DNA of 36,880 nt from Vreelandella halophila (GTDB taxonomy: Bacteria; Pseudomonadota; Gammaproteobacteria; Pseudomonadales; Oleiphilaceae), in NCBI RefSeq assembly GCF_009856365.1, contig NZ_WMEX01000012.1:1-36880 (forward strand), given 5' to 3'. Both the position numbers and the translations under genes were made by a program. Below are positions 24,565 through 33,359 of the stretch, piece by piece (within the stretch, counting starts at the first letter, position 1; each line of letters starts with the position of its first letter). The notes beneath the pieces were generated by a model. That model was not told the origin of the DNA. It was given only the letters and a program-made list of their open reading frames with translations, and made no database searches.

Positions 24565-27447
24565 TTATGCCTCCTTTCCCGTCAGGACCGCAGCGACCTG
24601 GATGTAGGGTTTGTTCTCAAGCTTCTGGGTGTTGTCCAGCCAATCGCGGTAATCGTCGAAGACGCGGTCAATCTGTTGCTGACGCTCGTTGCGCTTACGG
24701 GTTTTCTTGGTTTCCGTCTCTCCCGACTGGGACAGTTCCATTTCCAACTGCTGCTCATGTTCGCCTTTGAGTTCACGCAGCCGCTGGTACTGTTTTTCCA
24801 GTTCTGGTCCACGCTCCGCCTCAAAGTTTTCTTTCAACGTTTTGAGGTGCTGTTCCGCCGCCCGGACCGCCACTGGCAGCAGCGATTGAAGCGAAGCCGT
24901 CTCGCCGGTATTGCCGGGGTTCGGGATTTGATTGGGCCGCAGATTGTACCGGCTCTGCAGCTCATCCCAGTTGAGTCGTTCGGTAACTTCGCCTGCCTGG
25001 ATGCGAAAGCCCACCCAGTCCTGGACCAGCACGTGGCCACGCCGGTTGGGGAAGCCCCCGTGAACCAGCACAATATGCTCATCCTGGCCAAGTTTGCCGG
25101 TCAGGCGCAGAACAGGCGCGGTATGGCGACCGAAGGCGTTCAGGGCCCTGTCCGAGAGCCACTCCATGACGGGATGAATCGGCCACAGATAGTGGATCGA
25201 GGGCCAGGCGGCGTCCTCTTCCTGGCGGGTGCGCCGGATTTCTTCGTCGATGCGCTCCTTCTCCGGGGTGAGGACAAAGTAATCGTCTTTGCCACAGACC
25301 TCGGACGGCAGAAATTTGAGCCGTTGCTTGAGGTCTTCAGGCGCCTGTATCCGGAAAAACTGGCCGTCTACTTCCGTATCCTGAGACAGCGACTCGCCAT
25401 TTTCCCTTAGCCAACTGATGGCGGTTTTCGCGTACTCCAGCCCACTGGGGAAGACCCGAGGCAACGGACTGACCGCTTGCTGTTGGCTTGCAAGGCCTGT
25501 TTCCGGCGTGAAATTGGCAAGCGGGCCCTCACTGTTTTCCTGCTGTTGATCGAGCATCTCCTCGAAGACGCTGGCCAGGTCGAAGCCGCCGGCTTCATCG
25601 GATTCCAGTGTCTCTGCGACTTTCTCGGTTTCCGCATCTTCATCGTAGAGGCCCATGAACTCAGACGGGTCACCGATATTGCGACTGGCCTGCTCGTCCT
25701 TGTTCACCAGCACTTCCAGCACTCGCTGGTCGCCCCGCACCTTGGCGTTATCACTCTCGGTCTGCAGATAGCGGATCTGCGGCTGGCGAGTCTGGCCATA
25801 ACGGTCGATGCGGCCATTCCGCTGCTGGAAGACCATGAGCGACCAGGGAATGTCGAAGTGAATCATCCGGTGGCAGAGGTGGTGAAGGTTAATGCCTTCG
25901 GCGGCCACATCCGAGCAGATCAGGAGGCGGATCGGGCTCTCCGCGCGATTGAATTGATCGACGGTATCCATCTGATCCTTGTCGACCATGTCTCCGCGCA
26001 GGAGAGCAGTCTGTTTATCCTTAAGGCCGAGGTCGCCGGGAAGCTGGTCTCTGAGGAATTCCAGGGTGACGATGCTTTCCGTGAAGATAACCAGGCGATC
26101 CTCGGTATCCTTCGCCGTCCAGCCCAGCTCCCGGATCTGGTCCTTCAGGAGTTGATACTTGGAGAACTGGTCCGGCGTGATCGCTTCCAGCGACGATGCC
26201 AGCCCCTGCAGTGTGTCGATATCCTCAACCAGGGTGGTTACCTTTTCGTCGTCACGCTCTTTCTCCAGCCGCTTGTTGAGCCGGTCCATGCGATTTCTAA
26301 CGGTGGACAGACAGGCTTGTGGACTGGAGAAAAGTGCTTTTTCAAGAGTGGTCCGGAACAGTTGCCCTGCGCCTTGACCCCGGCCGTCCAGGTTATGGAA
26401 AGAGACGTTTGTCAGTTGGTCGTAGGCCGCCTCTTCGGGGGCTGTTGCGCGGGTACTGGCCACCTCGATTTCCCGCTCAGGGAAGTTGCCACGCAGTTCG
26501 TCCCGCACATCCTTCTTGAAACGCCGGATGACGAGGCCCTTATCCCTATAATCCTGTTTCTGATAGTTCTTCGGGTCGGCGATAGCTGTGGGATCGAGCA
26601 TGTTCACCAGGCTCGCAAAACTCTCTGCCTTGCCATCGTGCGGTGTCGCCGAGAGCATCATCAGTGTGTCCGATCGAGTCGAGAGCAAGCGCGCCAACTT
26701 GGAGCGCTGCGAGTTGCTGCCCCGATCGGCCACATTGTGAGCCTCATCGATGATGATGATGTCCCAATACGCCTGCTCCAGGTGATGCCGGTACTCGATG
26801 TCCTGTTTCAGGGTATCGATGGAAATGATGGAGCGATCGAAGTAGTGGAACGGATTATGGTTGGCCGGGATGCGGTTCCGCACACGTTGTAACCCGACTG
26901 AATCCAGGCGAACCAGGGGAATCGTGAAACGGCTCCAGAATTCCTGTTGGAATTGACCGAGCATGGATTTAGTAGCCAGCACCAGAATGCGTTTGCCACG
27001 GCCGCGCGCAATCAGCTCACTGGTAAGAATGCCTGCTTCCAGTGTCTTGCCCAGGCCGACCGCATCGGCAATCAGAATGCGCTGGCGAGGTTGCTGCAGC
27101 GCCTGGAGTGCCGGTTCCAGCTGATAATTCATGTGATCGATGGCGGCGTGCTGGCCAAGATGAAGCTGCTCATCCGATGGCGCGGTTTTACGCAGCTGGG
27201 AGTCAATATAAAGGAGGCTGGCGCTGAAGTTACCGCTGGTATCATCGACCAGCTCGGTCTCACGGGGATCCAGAACGCGAACGCTTTCCAGCTTTGTCAG
27301 GAAGGGTATTTCCCGGCCCCGAACCAGCTCGGACTGGCCTTCACAGCTCAACACATAGCCGCCATCGGAGCTGTAATCCACGCGCTTGATCCGCCACTCC
27401 GCATCGCGGATCTCGACTCGCATTCCTGGGGCGGGTTGTTGCTCCAT
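24565..27447 (-). CDS. drmD: SNF2-type helicase (DrmD-like)
   Basis: The ATG at 27447 has AGGAA eight bases upstream; a GTG nine codons earlier is less likely. The 960-aa product starts with a small beta domain (about 1-60). The superfamily 2 motor follows: DAVGLGKT (about 127), LVLATKSMLGQFQQEF, IIIIDEAHN (about 230), LSATPHDGK. The C-lobe has ICSDVAAEGINLHHLCH and QQRNGRIDRYGQ (about 540), as in SNF2/RapA proteins. A long helical tail (from about 860) is highly charged. This build and its place before an adenine methyltransferase match DrmD of class 1 DISARM; RapA-like helicases of other defence loci are the alternative. It is the first gene of the central operon. The 5' region has two candidate operators. 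Confidence 0.82.
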   Translation of the reverse strand: MEQQPAPGMRVEIRDAEWRIKRVDYSSDGGYVLSCEGQSELVRGREIPFLTKLESVRVLDPRETELVDDTSGNFSASLLYIDSQLRKTAPSDEQLHLGQHAAIDHMNYQLEPALQALQQPRQRILIADAVGLGKTLEAGILTSELIARGRGKRILVLATKSMLGQFQQEFWSRFTIPLVRLDSVGLQRVRNRIPANHNPFHYFDRSIISIDTLKQDIEYRHHLEQAYWDIIIIDEAHNVADRGSNSQRSKLARLLSTRSDTLMMLSATPHDGKAESFASLVNMLDPTAIADPKNYQKQDYRDKGLVIRRFKKDVRDELRGNFPEREIEVASTRATAPEEAAYDQLTNVSFHNLDGRGQGAGQLFRTTLEKALFSSPQACLSTVRNRMDRLNKRLEKERDDEKVTTLVEDIDTLQGLASSLEAITPDQFSKYQLLKDQIRELGWTAKDTEDRLVIFTESIVTLEFLRDQLPGDLGLKDKQTALLRGDMVDKDQMDTVDQFNRAESPIRLLICSDVAAEGINLHHLCHRMIHFDIPWSLMVFQQRNGRIDRYGQTRQPQIRYLQTESDNAKVRGDQRVLEVLVNKDEQASRNIGDPSEFMGLYDEDAETEKVAETLESDEAGGFDLASVFEEMLDQQQENSEGPLANFTPETGLASQQQAVSPLPRVFPSGLEYAKTAISWLRENGESLSQDTEVDGQFFRIQAPEDLKQRLKFLPSEVCGKDDYFVLTPEKERIDEEIRRTRQEEDAAWPSIHYLWPIHPVMEWLSDRALNAFGRHTAPVLRLTGKLGQDEHIVLVHGGFPNRRGHVLVQDWVGFRIQAGEVTERLNWDELQSRYNLRPNQIPNPGNTGETASLQSLLPVAVRAAEQHLKTLKENFEAERGPELEKQYQRLRELKGEHEQQLEMELSQSGETETKKTRKRNERQQQIDRVFDDYRDWLDNTQKLENKPYIQVAAVLTGKEA

Positions 27448-27503
27448 GGTTTTTGTTCCTTCCCTATGAGTCACGCATCAGTGAGTTATGCGCCAACGCA
27501 GGA

Positions 27504-27519
27504 TAGTACCTGGGTACTA
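27504..27519. promoter_or_regulatory. Palindrome upstream of the SNF2 helicase gene
   Basis: TAGTACC (27504-27510) and GGTACTA (27513-27519) form an inverted repeat with perfect seven-base arms and a two-base spacer, 57 bases before the start codon. On the coding strand a TACTAT that overlaps the right arm could be a -10 box, so binding here would block transcription. The repeat is seen directly; the promoter is tentative. Confidence 0.45.
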
Positions 27520-27598
27520 GGGCGTCGAATGGTCGTTTCTGCAGGTAAGCTTAGTGCTGCAACGGTGTAGAAAACTACCGGAGCATGCGGCCATAGAA

Positions 27599-27617
27599 CG
27601 ACAATCAGTGTCGCTCT
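27599..27617 (-). promoter_or_regulatory. Inverted repeat shared with the second operon (copy 1)
   Basis: The coding strand reads AGAGCGACA-CTGAT-TGTCG. The arms CGACA/TGTCG are inverted, and the flanking AGAG is also present in the copy at 33361-33379. A TTGATA-like -35 box begins just before the motif, so it would lie between -35 and -10 of a possible promoter about 150 bases upstream of the helicase gene. Confidence 0.45.
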
Positions 27618-28031
27618 ATCAAATACGGAAATACAGACTTCAAGAAGCATTTCGATAGGGTTTTACCCTCTTCCACCGCTGGACCGGATAGGTCGGAGAA
27701 CAGCTGCATCCATCGAACGCGAAGCATCACCGCCAGCAGACCCCAGCTTGGAGGCTTTCTCAGAGCTTCCCTAGACAGCTAGCGCGACGCTCTCATCTAT
27801 TCATAGATTCGAGGTTTACGCTGCCTGTGCCTGACAGGAGGCACCGCAAGACCCAGACCGACGACGCCACTACATTCGCTCTTCGAAGCCCCATTAAAGA
27901 AAAATGCCAAGCGTCCGATTCTATATAGATCTGAGCGAATGATACTGACTTACTTCGAATCACGTTTCAGTGAGATCGAAGGCTCGCAAGCCACAACTTA
28001 ACGGCGTAGGGAGTTGCCGCGCATACTAAAC
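27618..28031. other. Intergenic stretch between the two minus-strand operons
   Basis: No gene is visible. Small hairpins occur (for example GGGT-TTT-ACCC at about 27658-27667 and CCTGT/ACAGG at about 27821-27839). I find no hairpin with a T-run that would end the upstream lipoprotein operon, so readthrough into the central operon cannot be excluded. Confidence 0.35.
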
Positions 28032-28325
28032 TTAGGAGTCAGTACTGAAGAGGCTTTTCAACTTCTCTGTGTCGCCAGACAGTTTCTTTAACTTGGTATT
28101 TTTCTCTTCAAGTTGAGCATTTTGACTCTCAAGTGTGGTATTTTGGCCTTCGAGCTTTTTGACGCGCTCCGCAAGCTTTTCTTTTTCCTCTTTGATCGTC
28201 GCGTGCTTTTCCTGAATTTCATCATATTTTTCCTTCAAATCGTCGTACCCCATGTACTTGTCGTACGCGTCACATCCGACAAGCATCGGAAAAGCCAGAA
28301 AGACCAGAAACTTAGCTCGCATCAT
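28032..28325 (-). CDS. Small coiled-coil lipoprotein
   Basis: The 97-aa protein begins with a lipoprotein signal (hydrophobic run then MLVGC, lipid Cys at residue 18). From about residue 30 it is a continuous coiled coil of charged heptads (KEKYDEIQEKHATIKEEK and onward with repeated Asn/Gln/Leu), to a short Ser-rich end. The start overlaps the last 14 bases of the upstream membrane-protein gene, so the two are likely made together and may interact at the envelope. I do not recognise a family. Its plan resembles the other lipoprotein at 2139-2789 (lipobox plus coil) but lacks the membrane span, so I do not claim homology. Confidence 0.72.
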   Translation of the reverse strand: MMRAKFLVFLAFPMLVGCDAYDKYMGYDDLKEKYDEIQEKHATIKEEKEKLAERVKKLEGQNTTLESQNAQLEEKNTKLKKLSGDTEKLKSLFSTDS

Positions 28326-29307
28326 TTTTTTCCTCTATCTGTTTTCTTTTACGCAAAGATTTCACTAAACGCCATGCAGCAAAAGCCTTGGCGGTGATTA
28401 TTCCAAATAGTTTTTGCAGCCGCTCCAGATATCGAACGCGGATTGAAAAGTAGATCAAAACCACACCCAGCGACAAGGGTGAGAATTTAATAAAGTTCAA
28501 TACGCCGATAAGAAGGTAGAAGACAAAGAAGGCACTAACGTTTCTCTCAAAGTCCAGCTCCTTCAAGCTTTCATTAACAGCGGCAGACCTGACAGTATCA
28601 AGAACGACCCCCAGATTCACAAAGACACGAGAGACCTTATTATCCCCGTTAAACTGGATTCCGCGCTCGTGTGCCTTTTCTTGGTATTCGTTAAAAAGAT
28701 AAGGCTCACTATAGAAAAGATGGACATCGTAGGCCGACAGTATGAATACAAGAATTAGGTTGAGAACAACGAACGAATAGCCAATCCTGATCAGGCTCTG
28801 GACCAGCTTTTTGTTGTCCTCGCTTCCCATAGATTCAGACAGACTATCGGTGACCAAGTCTTTGTTGCGGAAGAACCCCAGATAAATACACGCTGCTGTT
28901 AAAAGCGGGTAAATAACAAAAGCTGAATGTATTTCGTGCAACGACCTTAGTACGACAGCGAAGCCCACAGCCAATGACACACTGAAAAACAAAGCCGCGC
29001 CAAGCTGCAGAGCCGACTTTTGTTTTGAGAGCCAATTATGGGGCGTAGATCCCGGCTGAAAAAGATCCTTGGCAACGTTTCTTATGCCCATTCGCAGGTC
29101 GTATACACGCATGAATATGAGATACGCCACGATCACCACCAGCAGCGCGGCGATAATGTCATGTTTCCCCATGTAAAAGCCTGTCAGAACACTCAGGCCA
29201 ATAACGGAAACCCCAAGAACAAAACCGGGTGTATTCAAACTTTGCCCGGCATTCTCAGCGGGTGCTTCAGATTCCGCGATTTCATGGTCTGTATTGGGCT
29301 CACTCAC
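28312..29307 (-). CDS. Multi-pass inner-membrane protein, unknown
   Basis: The GTG at 29307 overlaps the VWA gene stop as GTGA, with GGAGGG ten bases upstream; longer ATG starts would run into the VWA gene. The 331-aa product has a polar, acidic N-terminus of about 25 residues. About six to seven membrane segments follow, including FVLGVSVIGLSVLTGFYMG, IIAALLVVIVAYLIF, LGAALFFSVSLAVGFAVVL, VIYPLLTAACIYLGF, FVVLNLILVFILSAYD and FVFYLLIGVLNFI. A soluble loop of about 80 residues separates the fifth and sixth. The C-terminus is very basic (LRKRKQ) and so probably cytoplasmic. No family is recognised. As the fourth gene of the MoxR/VWA operon it could be the membrane effector or anchor of that module. 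Confidence 0.72.
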   Translation of the reverse strand: MSEPNTDHEIAESEAPAENAGQSLNTPGFVLGVSVIGLSVLTGFYMGKHDIIAALLVVIVAYLIFMRVYDLRMGIRNVAKDLFQPGSTPHNWLSKQKSALQLGAALFFSVSLAVGFAVVLRSLHEIHSAFVIYPLLTAACIYLGFFRNKDLVTDSLSESMGSEDNKKLVQSLIRIGYSFVVLNLILVFILSAYDVHLFYSEPYLFNEYQEKAHERGIQFNGDNKVSRVFVNLGVVLDTVRSAAVNESLKELDFERNVSAFFVFYLLIGVLNFIKFSPLSLGVVLIYFSIRVRYLERLQKLFGIITAKAFAAWRLVKSLRKRKQIEEKNDAS

Positions 29308-30473
29308 GAGTTTCTTTCCTCCCTGCCGATCCAAATCAACGGAAAAGGTATGATCCGCTCGTGGCCGCACCCAATCCCATCTGAAAACATAACTAGCGCC
29401 CGAGGCTGCTCTTTCTCAAGGGCCCCAAAAACGGGTACAAAGCTCGTGCCACCGCCTGCAGATACTTCCCAATCCTGCAGCTGATGAAGATCCTGCTCGG
29501 TCAACGTATCATCCCGCCGAATCTCCGTATCGAACGTCAGCACCCGCACCATCACCCGGTCAAAGCGCTTCAGAATCCCATACAGTTCACTCAGAAACTG
29601 CGGCACCTGATTCACACAGCTCCCGCTCGCGTCGATCGCTACCGCAATGTTGAGCGCCTCGCCCTGGCGGCTGGGCAGGTATAACCCGCGGTGGATATGA
29701 CGGCGGTTGGGTCGGCTCCAGTCGTGCCCGCCCTGCGTTGTTCTTTGGAGGAATCGTAGTAGACGCGTGCGCCAATCGATAGTGGGATTGCGGATTTTAT
29801 TCACAACAATCTGCAAGGCACCCGGCAGGTCCCCAAAGCCACTGCGGCTCTGCTGCGCGGTGCTGATGAGGCGCTGGCGCCAGCGGTCAGCATCTGCATG
29901 CTTTGGTGTTCTCGGGATGAAATCGGGATCCAGTTTGGTGTTGGCCGGCTGTGCATGGGCCCCCATGATGTCGTGTGTGTCGATGGGCAAGCCCTGATTG
30001 CGCCCAGGATCCGATTCCAGTTGCTGGTAGATGGTTTCAGCGGACTGCCCCTCAAATTTAAGAGCATAGAGAGCATCCTCCGGGCAGTGGCGGAGCATCT
30101 CCTTGAGCAGCTGGTTGATCTCGTAGTCGGTGGCGCGGTTCCAGCGGTCGTGATCCCGTCCGAGCTGGCGGCGGAAATGCCCCAGAGCGCAGTGCCAGAC
30201 TTCATGGGCCAGTATGAAGCGCTGGTCTTCAGCGCTGCGGCCCGCCATGAACTGGGCGTTGAAGAACAGGGTCTCTCCGTCCGTTCCGGCAGTGGGCAGG
30301 CGGTCGTCCACCACCGGCTGGAGGTTTAGGTGCATGAGCAGCTTGGCGGTGAACGGCTGCACCGTCAGCAGTAGGAGACGCTCATCCTCCAGCTGTTTGA
30401 GCATGCGGTGTTTCAGGGCCTGGTCCGCCTCCGTCAGGGTCCCTGTTGGTTGGAGCCCGGCAGCACTGCTCAT
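29304..30473 (-). CDS. HExxH metallopeptidase-like / VWA domain protein (DUF2201-like)
   Basis: The ATG at 30473 overlaps the ATPase stop as ATGA; the product has 389 residues. Residues 85-110 contain AHEVWHCALGHF, a HExxH zinc motif (90-94), as in the putative metallopeptidase domain DUF2201. The C-terminal 120 residues are a von Willebrand A domain with a complete metal-ion adhesion site: DASGS (about 279-283), GGGTSF (about 350) and FSDG (about 370). Pairs of this protein with a MoxR ATPase are common; the ATPase is thought to remodel targets held by the VWA domain. Whether the peptidase site is active is unknown, but His and Glu are intact. This is the third gene of the second operon. Confidence 0.85.
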   Translation of the reverse strand: MSSAAGLQPTGTLTEADQALKHRMLKQLEDERLLLLTVQPFTAKLLMHLNLQPVVDDRLPTAGTDGETLFFNAQFMAGRSAEDQRFILAHEVWHCALGHFRRQLGRDHDRWNRATDYEINQLLKEMLRHCPEDALYALKFEGQSAETIYQQLESDPGRNQGLPIDTHDIMGAHAQPANTKLDPDFIPRTPKHADADRWRQRLISTAQQSRSGFGDLPGALQIVVNKIRNPTIDWRTRLLRFLQRTTQGGHDWSRPNRRHIHRGLYLPSRQGEALNIAVAIDASGSCVNQVPQFLSELYGILKRFDRVMVRVLTFDTEIRRDDTLTEQDLHQLQDWEVSAGGGTSFVPVFGALEKEQPRALVMFSDGIGCGHERIIPFPLIWIGREERNS

Positions 30474-31585
30474 GCGGCATCTCCCTGCAGGTTCACATGG
30501 CGGCTGAAGACGGCCCCGTGTTGCTGGCTCCACTGGGCAAAACGGGCATGGCCAAGCAGGGCTTCGGCCCGCTGTTCGCGCTGGTTGGCGCTCGCTCCCT
30601 CCATGGCATCGAGCATCGCCAGAGTCGCGAAATCAGAGCTCATGACCTCACTGATGCGGAAGAAGCGCTCCACCCGTGTCTGCCGGTGTTCTTTCGGGCC
30701 CTTCCACAGGTACTGGGCCAGCGCGGTGGCAAAGGCGTAGCGCTGGTCCGCCCGCTCCGGGAACTCAGGCTCAATCCGCCCTTCCAGCATCGCCTCGATG
30801 TCCGGCAGATCCCTGGACTGGCGGCGGAAGGCGAGGAATTCGGTACCGGCGCCCTGCCCCACCAGGCCCTGGATCATCAGGCTCAGGCTGTCTTCGGGAA
30901 GCTCATCCCCACCGTGGCTGAGTGTCTGCGCCACGCGCGTCCAGCTCCGCGGGCTCGGCCAGCCCCGCTCCAGGTCACCTTCCATGGCAAAGAAGCATTC
31001 CGGGCGGAAACGCAGGAAGGCGATGACATCCGTATGCAGCCTCTCGCGGGAGGCCCACTGACACCAGGTTTCCAGACCGGCTTCCAGCTCCAGGTGGCAG
31101 AACCGGTTGGCCAGCGCGCTGGAGATGGTGTGCGCTACGGCCTGGTCCTCGCTGCGGTTACCGGCGCCCACCACCAGCCATTGGTCCGGAAGCTTGTAGA
31201 GATCGCCCAGGCGTCGATCCAGGATCATTTCATAGGCGGCCACCTGCAGGGAGCGATCAGCGGCGGTGAGTTCGTCGAACAAGATGATGCCGCGGCTTTC
31301 CGGATCACGCGGCCACTCACCGGACAGCAGCCAGTCCACATGATCGTCCTTGGGCACGGGCAGCCCCCTCAGGTCCACGGGCTCACGCTGGGCGAGGCGC
31401 AGGTCCATGAAGTGGATGCCCTGCTCCTGGCACACATCACGCACCAATGTGCTTTTCCCCACACCTGGCGGGCCCCAGAGCATAATCGGGGGCAGCTCAT
31501 GAGCCAGTTCGGGCTGCTTGTCCAGAAGCTGGACCTGGTGGATAAGGATCTGTTTGATCTGTTCGGGTGCGGCTGTGGTGGTCAT
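30470..31585 (-). CDS. MoxR-type AAA+ ATPase
   Basis: The ATG at 31585 overlaps the upstream stop as ATGA. The 371-aa protein shows Walker A GPPGVGKS (38-45), Walker B GIILFDEL (about 99-106) and AGNRSED in the sensor 1 position, as in the MoxR/RavA branch of AAA+ proteins. The C-terminal 150 residues form the helical lid and an extra helical domain. MoxR ATPases work as hexameric chaperone-like motors with VWA partners, here the next gene, with which it overlaps by four bases. Its role in this operon is probably to power or license the VWA protein and the unknown first-gene product. Confidence 0.88.
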   Translation of the reverse strand: MTTTAAPEQIKQILIHQVQLLDKQPELAHELPPIMLWGPPGVGKSTLVRDVCQEQGIHFMDLRLAQREPVDLRGLPVPKDDHVDWLLSGEWPRDPESRGIILFDELTAADRSLQVAAYEMILDRRLGDLYKLPDQWLVVGAGNRSEDQAVAHTISSALANRFCHLELEAGLETWCQWASRERLHTDVIAFLRFRPECFFAMEGDLERGWPSPRSWTRVAQTLSHGGDELPEDSLSLMIQGLVGQGAGTEFLAFRRQSRDLPDIEAMLEGRIEPEFPERADQRYAFATALAQYLWKGPKEHRQTRVERFFRISEVMSSDFATLAMLDAMEGASANQREQRAEALLGHARFAQWSQQHGAVFSRHVNLQGDAA

Positions 31586-33321
31586 TCGGCCTCCTCGGTT
31601 TCTGAAACGGGTTCCGGGCGCAGAGCCAGCTGGAGAAAGGTGCTGCGCAGGCGTTGTGGATCGGTTCCCAGCCCAAAGGCCTGCTGAATCCATTCATCGC
31701 TGGCCTGGGAGAGCCGGATCGCGCGCATGCGTATTTCGGTGGGCTGGTGGGCAAGCAGCCGCTCAAACACCGCCAACAGCGTTTTCAGGTTCAGCCCGGT
31801 CGTCAGCAGTTCCAGGATGGATTTGCACATGGGGGCGGAAACACGGTCTGTCTGCACGAGCCATTCCAGCCGCCGCGCCAGGGCACGACCTTCACGGCTT
31901 CGACTCAGTTCCCGCCCCATGGAGGATTCCGCAGTCTGTTGCAGGGCATCAGCCATGACCTTCTGATCCTGGGCGTCAGCCTCCTGCTGCAGGGCATGGT
32001 TCACCAGCGCGCTGAGCGCGGTCACAGAGCGCCCCTGGCTTACAAGCACAGCGGTGTAGTGCTGTGCCGATTCGCACTGCGCCCGGCAGTAGCGCCAGAT
32101 GCCGAGGTCGGCCAGCAATGCCTCCTGAGCGAGATCCTCTGGCAGGTTCCAGGCCCAGTTCTTTTCAGAACGCTGGAGTTCACCACGAGTCAGTTCGAGG
32201 GACTGTTTACGGTTCCCCCGCTTGAGCTGGCGTGCCAGTAGTTCCTGACGCGCGTTCCAGACGCTGGTGGGATCAACACCGGCATCACAGAGGGATTTTA
32301 GTGAGCGTAGCCCCGTGACCACTTCATTGCGCCTATAGCGGTGGGCCAGAGCCCGAAGCAGTCCGTTCACATGGCTGTGGTCGCCGTCCTGAATGGCCGT
32401 CAGGTGGCGGCGGAGGGTGGATTCATCCATGAACAGCCGGGAGCCGTTGAGCAGCGAATCCGGCACGCTCCCGTAGCAGTCCGTGGGAACGCCCAAGGGC
32501 AGTTCCACGGTTTTGAGGCGTTCGCAGTAATACAGCGTGAGTGCCTGGGCGTTCGGAAAATCCAGAGCCTCCAGGTGGGGGCAACGCAGGTTCGCCTCCG
32601 CCCAACTTCCGGCAATGGTCAGGGTGCTGGCGGAAGGGTGTTCCTGTCGCAGACTCAGGTTATGGCCTGCCCCGGAGACCCGATTGAGCACGGGGGCATC
32701 CACCACGTCCAGAACCGTGCTGGCGGCATTGCCCTGGATGGTGGTCAGCTCTGGAGCCCCCTGCACACAGACGCGCCCCGATGCATCCACCTTCAACTGC
32801 GCCAGCCCCTCCATTCCAAGCAGGAGCCAATCGTCGCCTTCCCGTAGGTGAAGGGTCTCAGTGGCATCCTCCGGATCGCCAACGACAACCACCAGCCCAT
32901 ACCCCGGGGTGAGCCCATCAACCTCGGCGGGGGTAACCACTCGAACTCGTTGCCAGGGAAGCTGTGAAGGCTCGCGTTCCATGTAAAAACGGACCGATTG
33001 CCAGTCACCATCAATCTGCCCCACCGCCCCTTCAATACGCAGGCCCTGTGGCGGCTTCTGCCCGGCCAGATGCAGAACCGTACCGTGGTCGGAGGCAGGA
33101 AGATCCAGGCGTTTGAGGCTGGGCAGGCCATCGATCATAAGGTGCAGCGGCGTGCCAGCGGCTTTCTCCGTGATCTGGAGTGTCTCTAGCGCCGGCGCCT
33201 GGATCAGGTCGAGCGCCTGGAGCCTTGCATGGCCAAGGCTCAGCTCGCCTTCCGATGAATCCTTGATGCGTAGTCCGCCGGTGGCCTCCGGCGTGACGGG
33301 GGTGTGCTTCGGTTCGCTCAT
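31582..33321 (-). CDS. Leucine-rich-like repeat protein, first gene of the MoxR/VWA operon
   Basis: The ATG at 33321 has AGGAGG five bases upstream; earlier in-frame Met codons lack it. The product has 579 residues. The N-terminal 290 residues look like an irregular leucine-rich or beta-solenoid array (for example LQALDLIQAPALETLQI, LPSLKRLDLPAS, CPHLEALDFPNAQALTLYYC and ERLKTVELPLG). The C-terminal half is helical and rich in Leu, Gln and Arg and may be a HEAT-like or effector-binding domain. No enzymatic motif is seen. In ternary MoxR-VWA conflict systems the third protein is often the sensor or effector; a ligand-binding repeat domain would fit a sensor. I do not recognise a named family. 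Confidence 0.75.
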   Translation of the reverse strand: MSEPKHTPVTPEATGGLRIKDSSEGELSLGHARLQALDLIQAPALETLQITEKAAGTPLHLMIDGLPSLKRLDLPASDHGTVLHLAGQKPPQGLRIEGAVGQIDGDWQSVRFYMEREPSQLPWQRVRVVTPAEVDGLTPGYGLVVVVGDPEDATETLHLREGDDWLLLGMEGLAQLKVDASGRVCVQGAPELTTIQGNAASTVLDVVDAPVLNRVSGAGHNLSLRQEHPSASTLTIAGSWAEANLRCPHLEALDFPNAQALTLYYCERLKTVELPLGVPTDCYGSVPDSLLNGSRLFMDESTLRRHLTAIQDGDHSHVNGLLRALAHRYRRNEVVTGLRSLKSLCDAGVDPTSVWNARQELLARQLKRGNRKQSLELTRGELQRSEKNWAWNLPEDLAQEALLADLGIWRYCRAQCESAQHYTAVLVSQGRSVTALSALVNHALQQEADAQDQKVMADALQQTAESSMGRELSRSREGRALARRLEWLVQTDRVSAPMCKSILELLTTGLNLKTLLAVFERLLAHQPTEIRMRAIRLSQASDEWIQQAFGLGTDPQRLRSTFLQLALRPEPVSETEEAE

Positions 33322-33359
33322 GGGCACCTCCTGATGGATACCCATTGTGAGCAGCAAGT

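Noticed and set aside
7091-27447. Classification as a standard class 1 DISARM locus
   Set aside because: No separate DrmB and no phospholipase D-like DrmC are visible; the large helicase and the DUF262, TAC and UvrD genes differ from the standard set.
7091-27447. Classification as BREX
   Set aside because: The methyltransferase resembles PglX in general type, but no BrxC/PglY ATPase, PglZ phosphatase or Lon-like protease is present.
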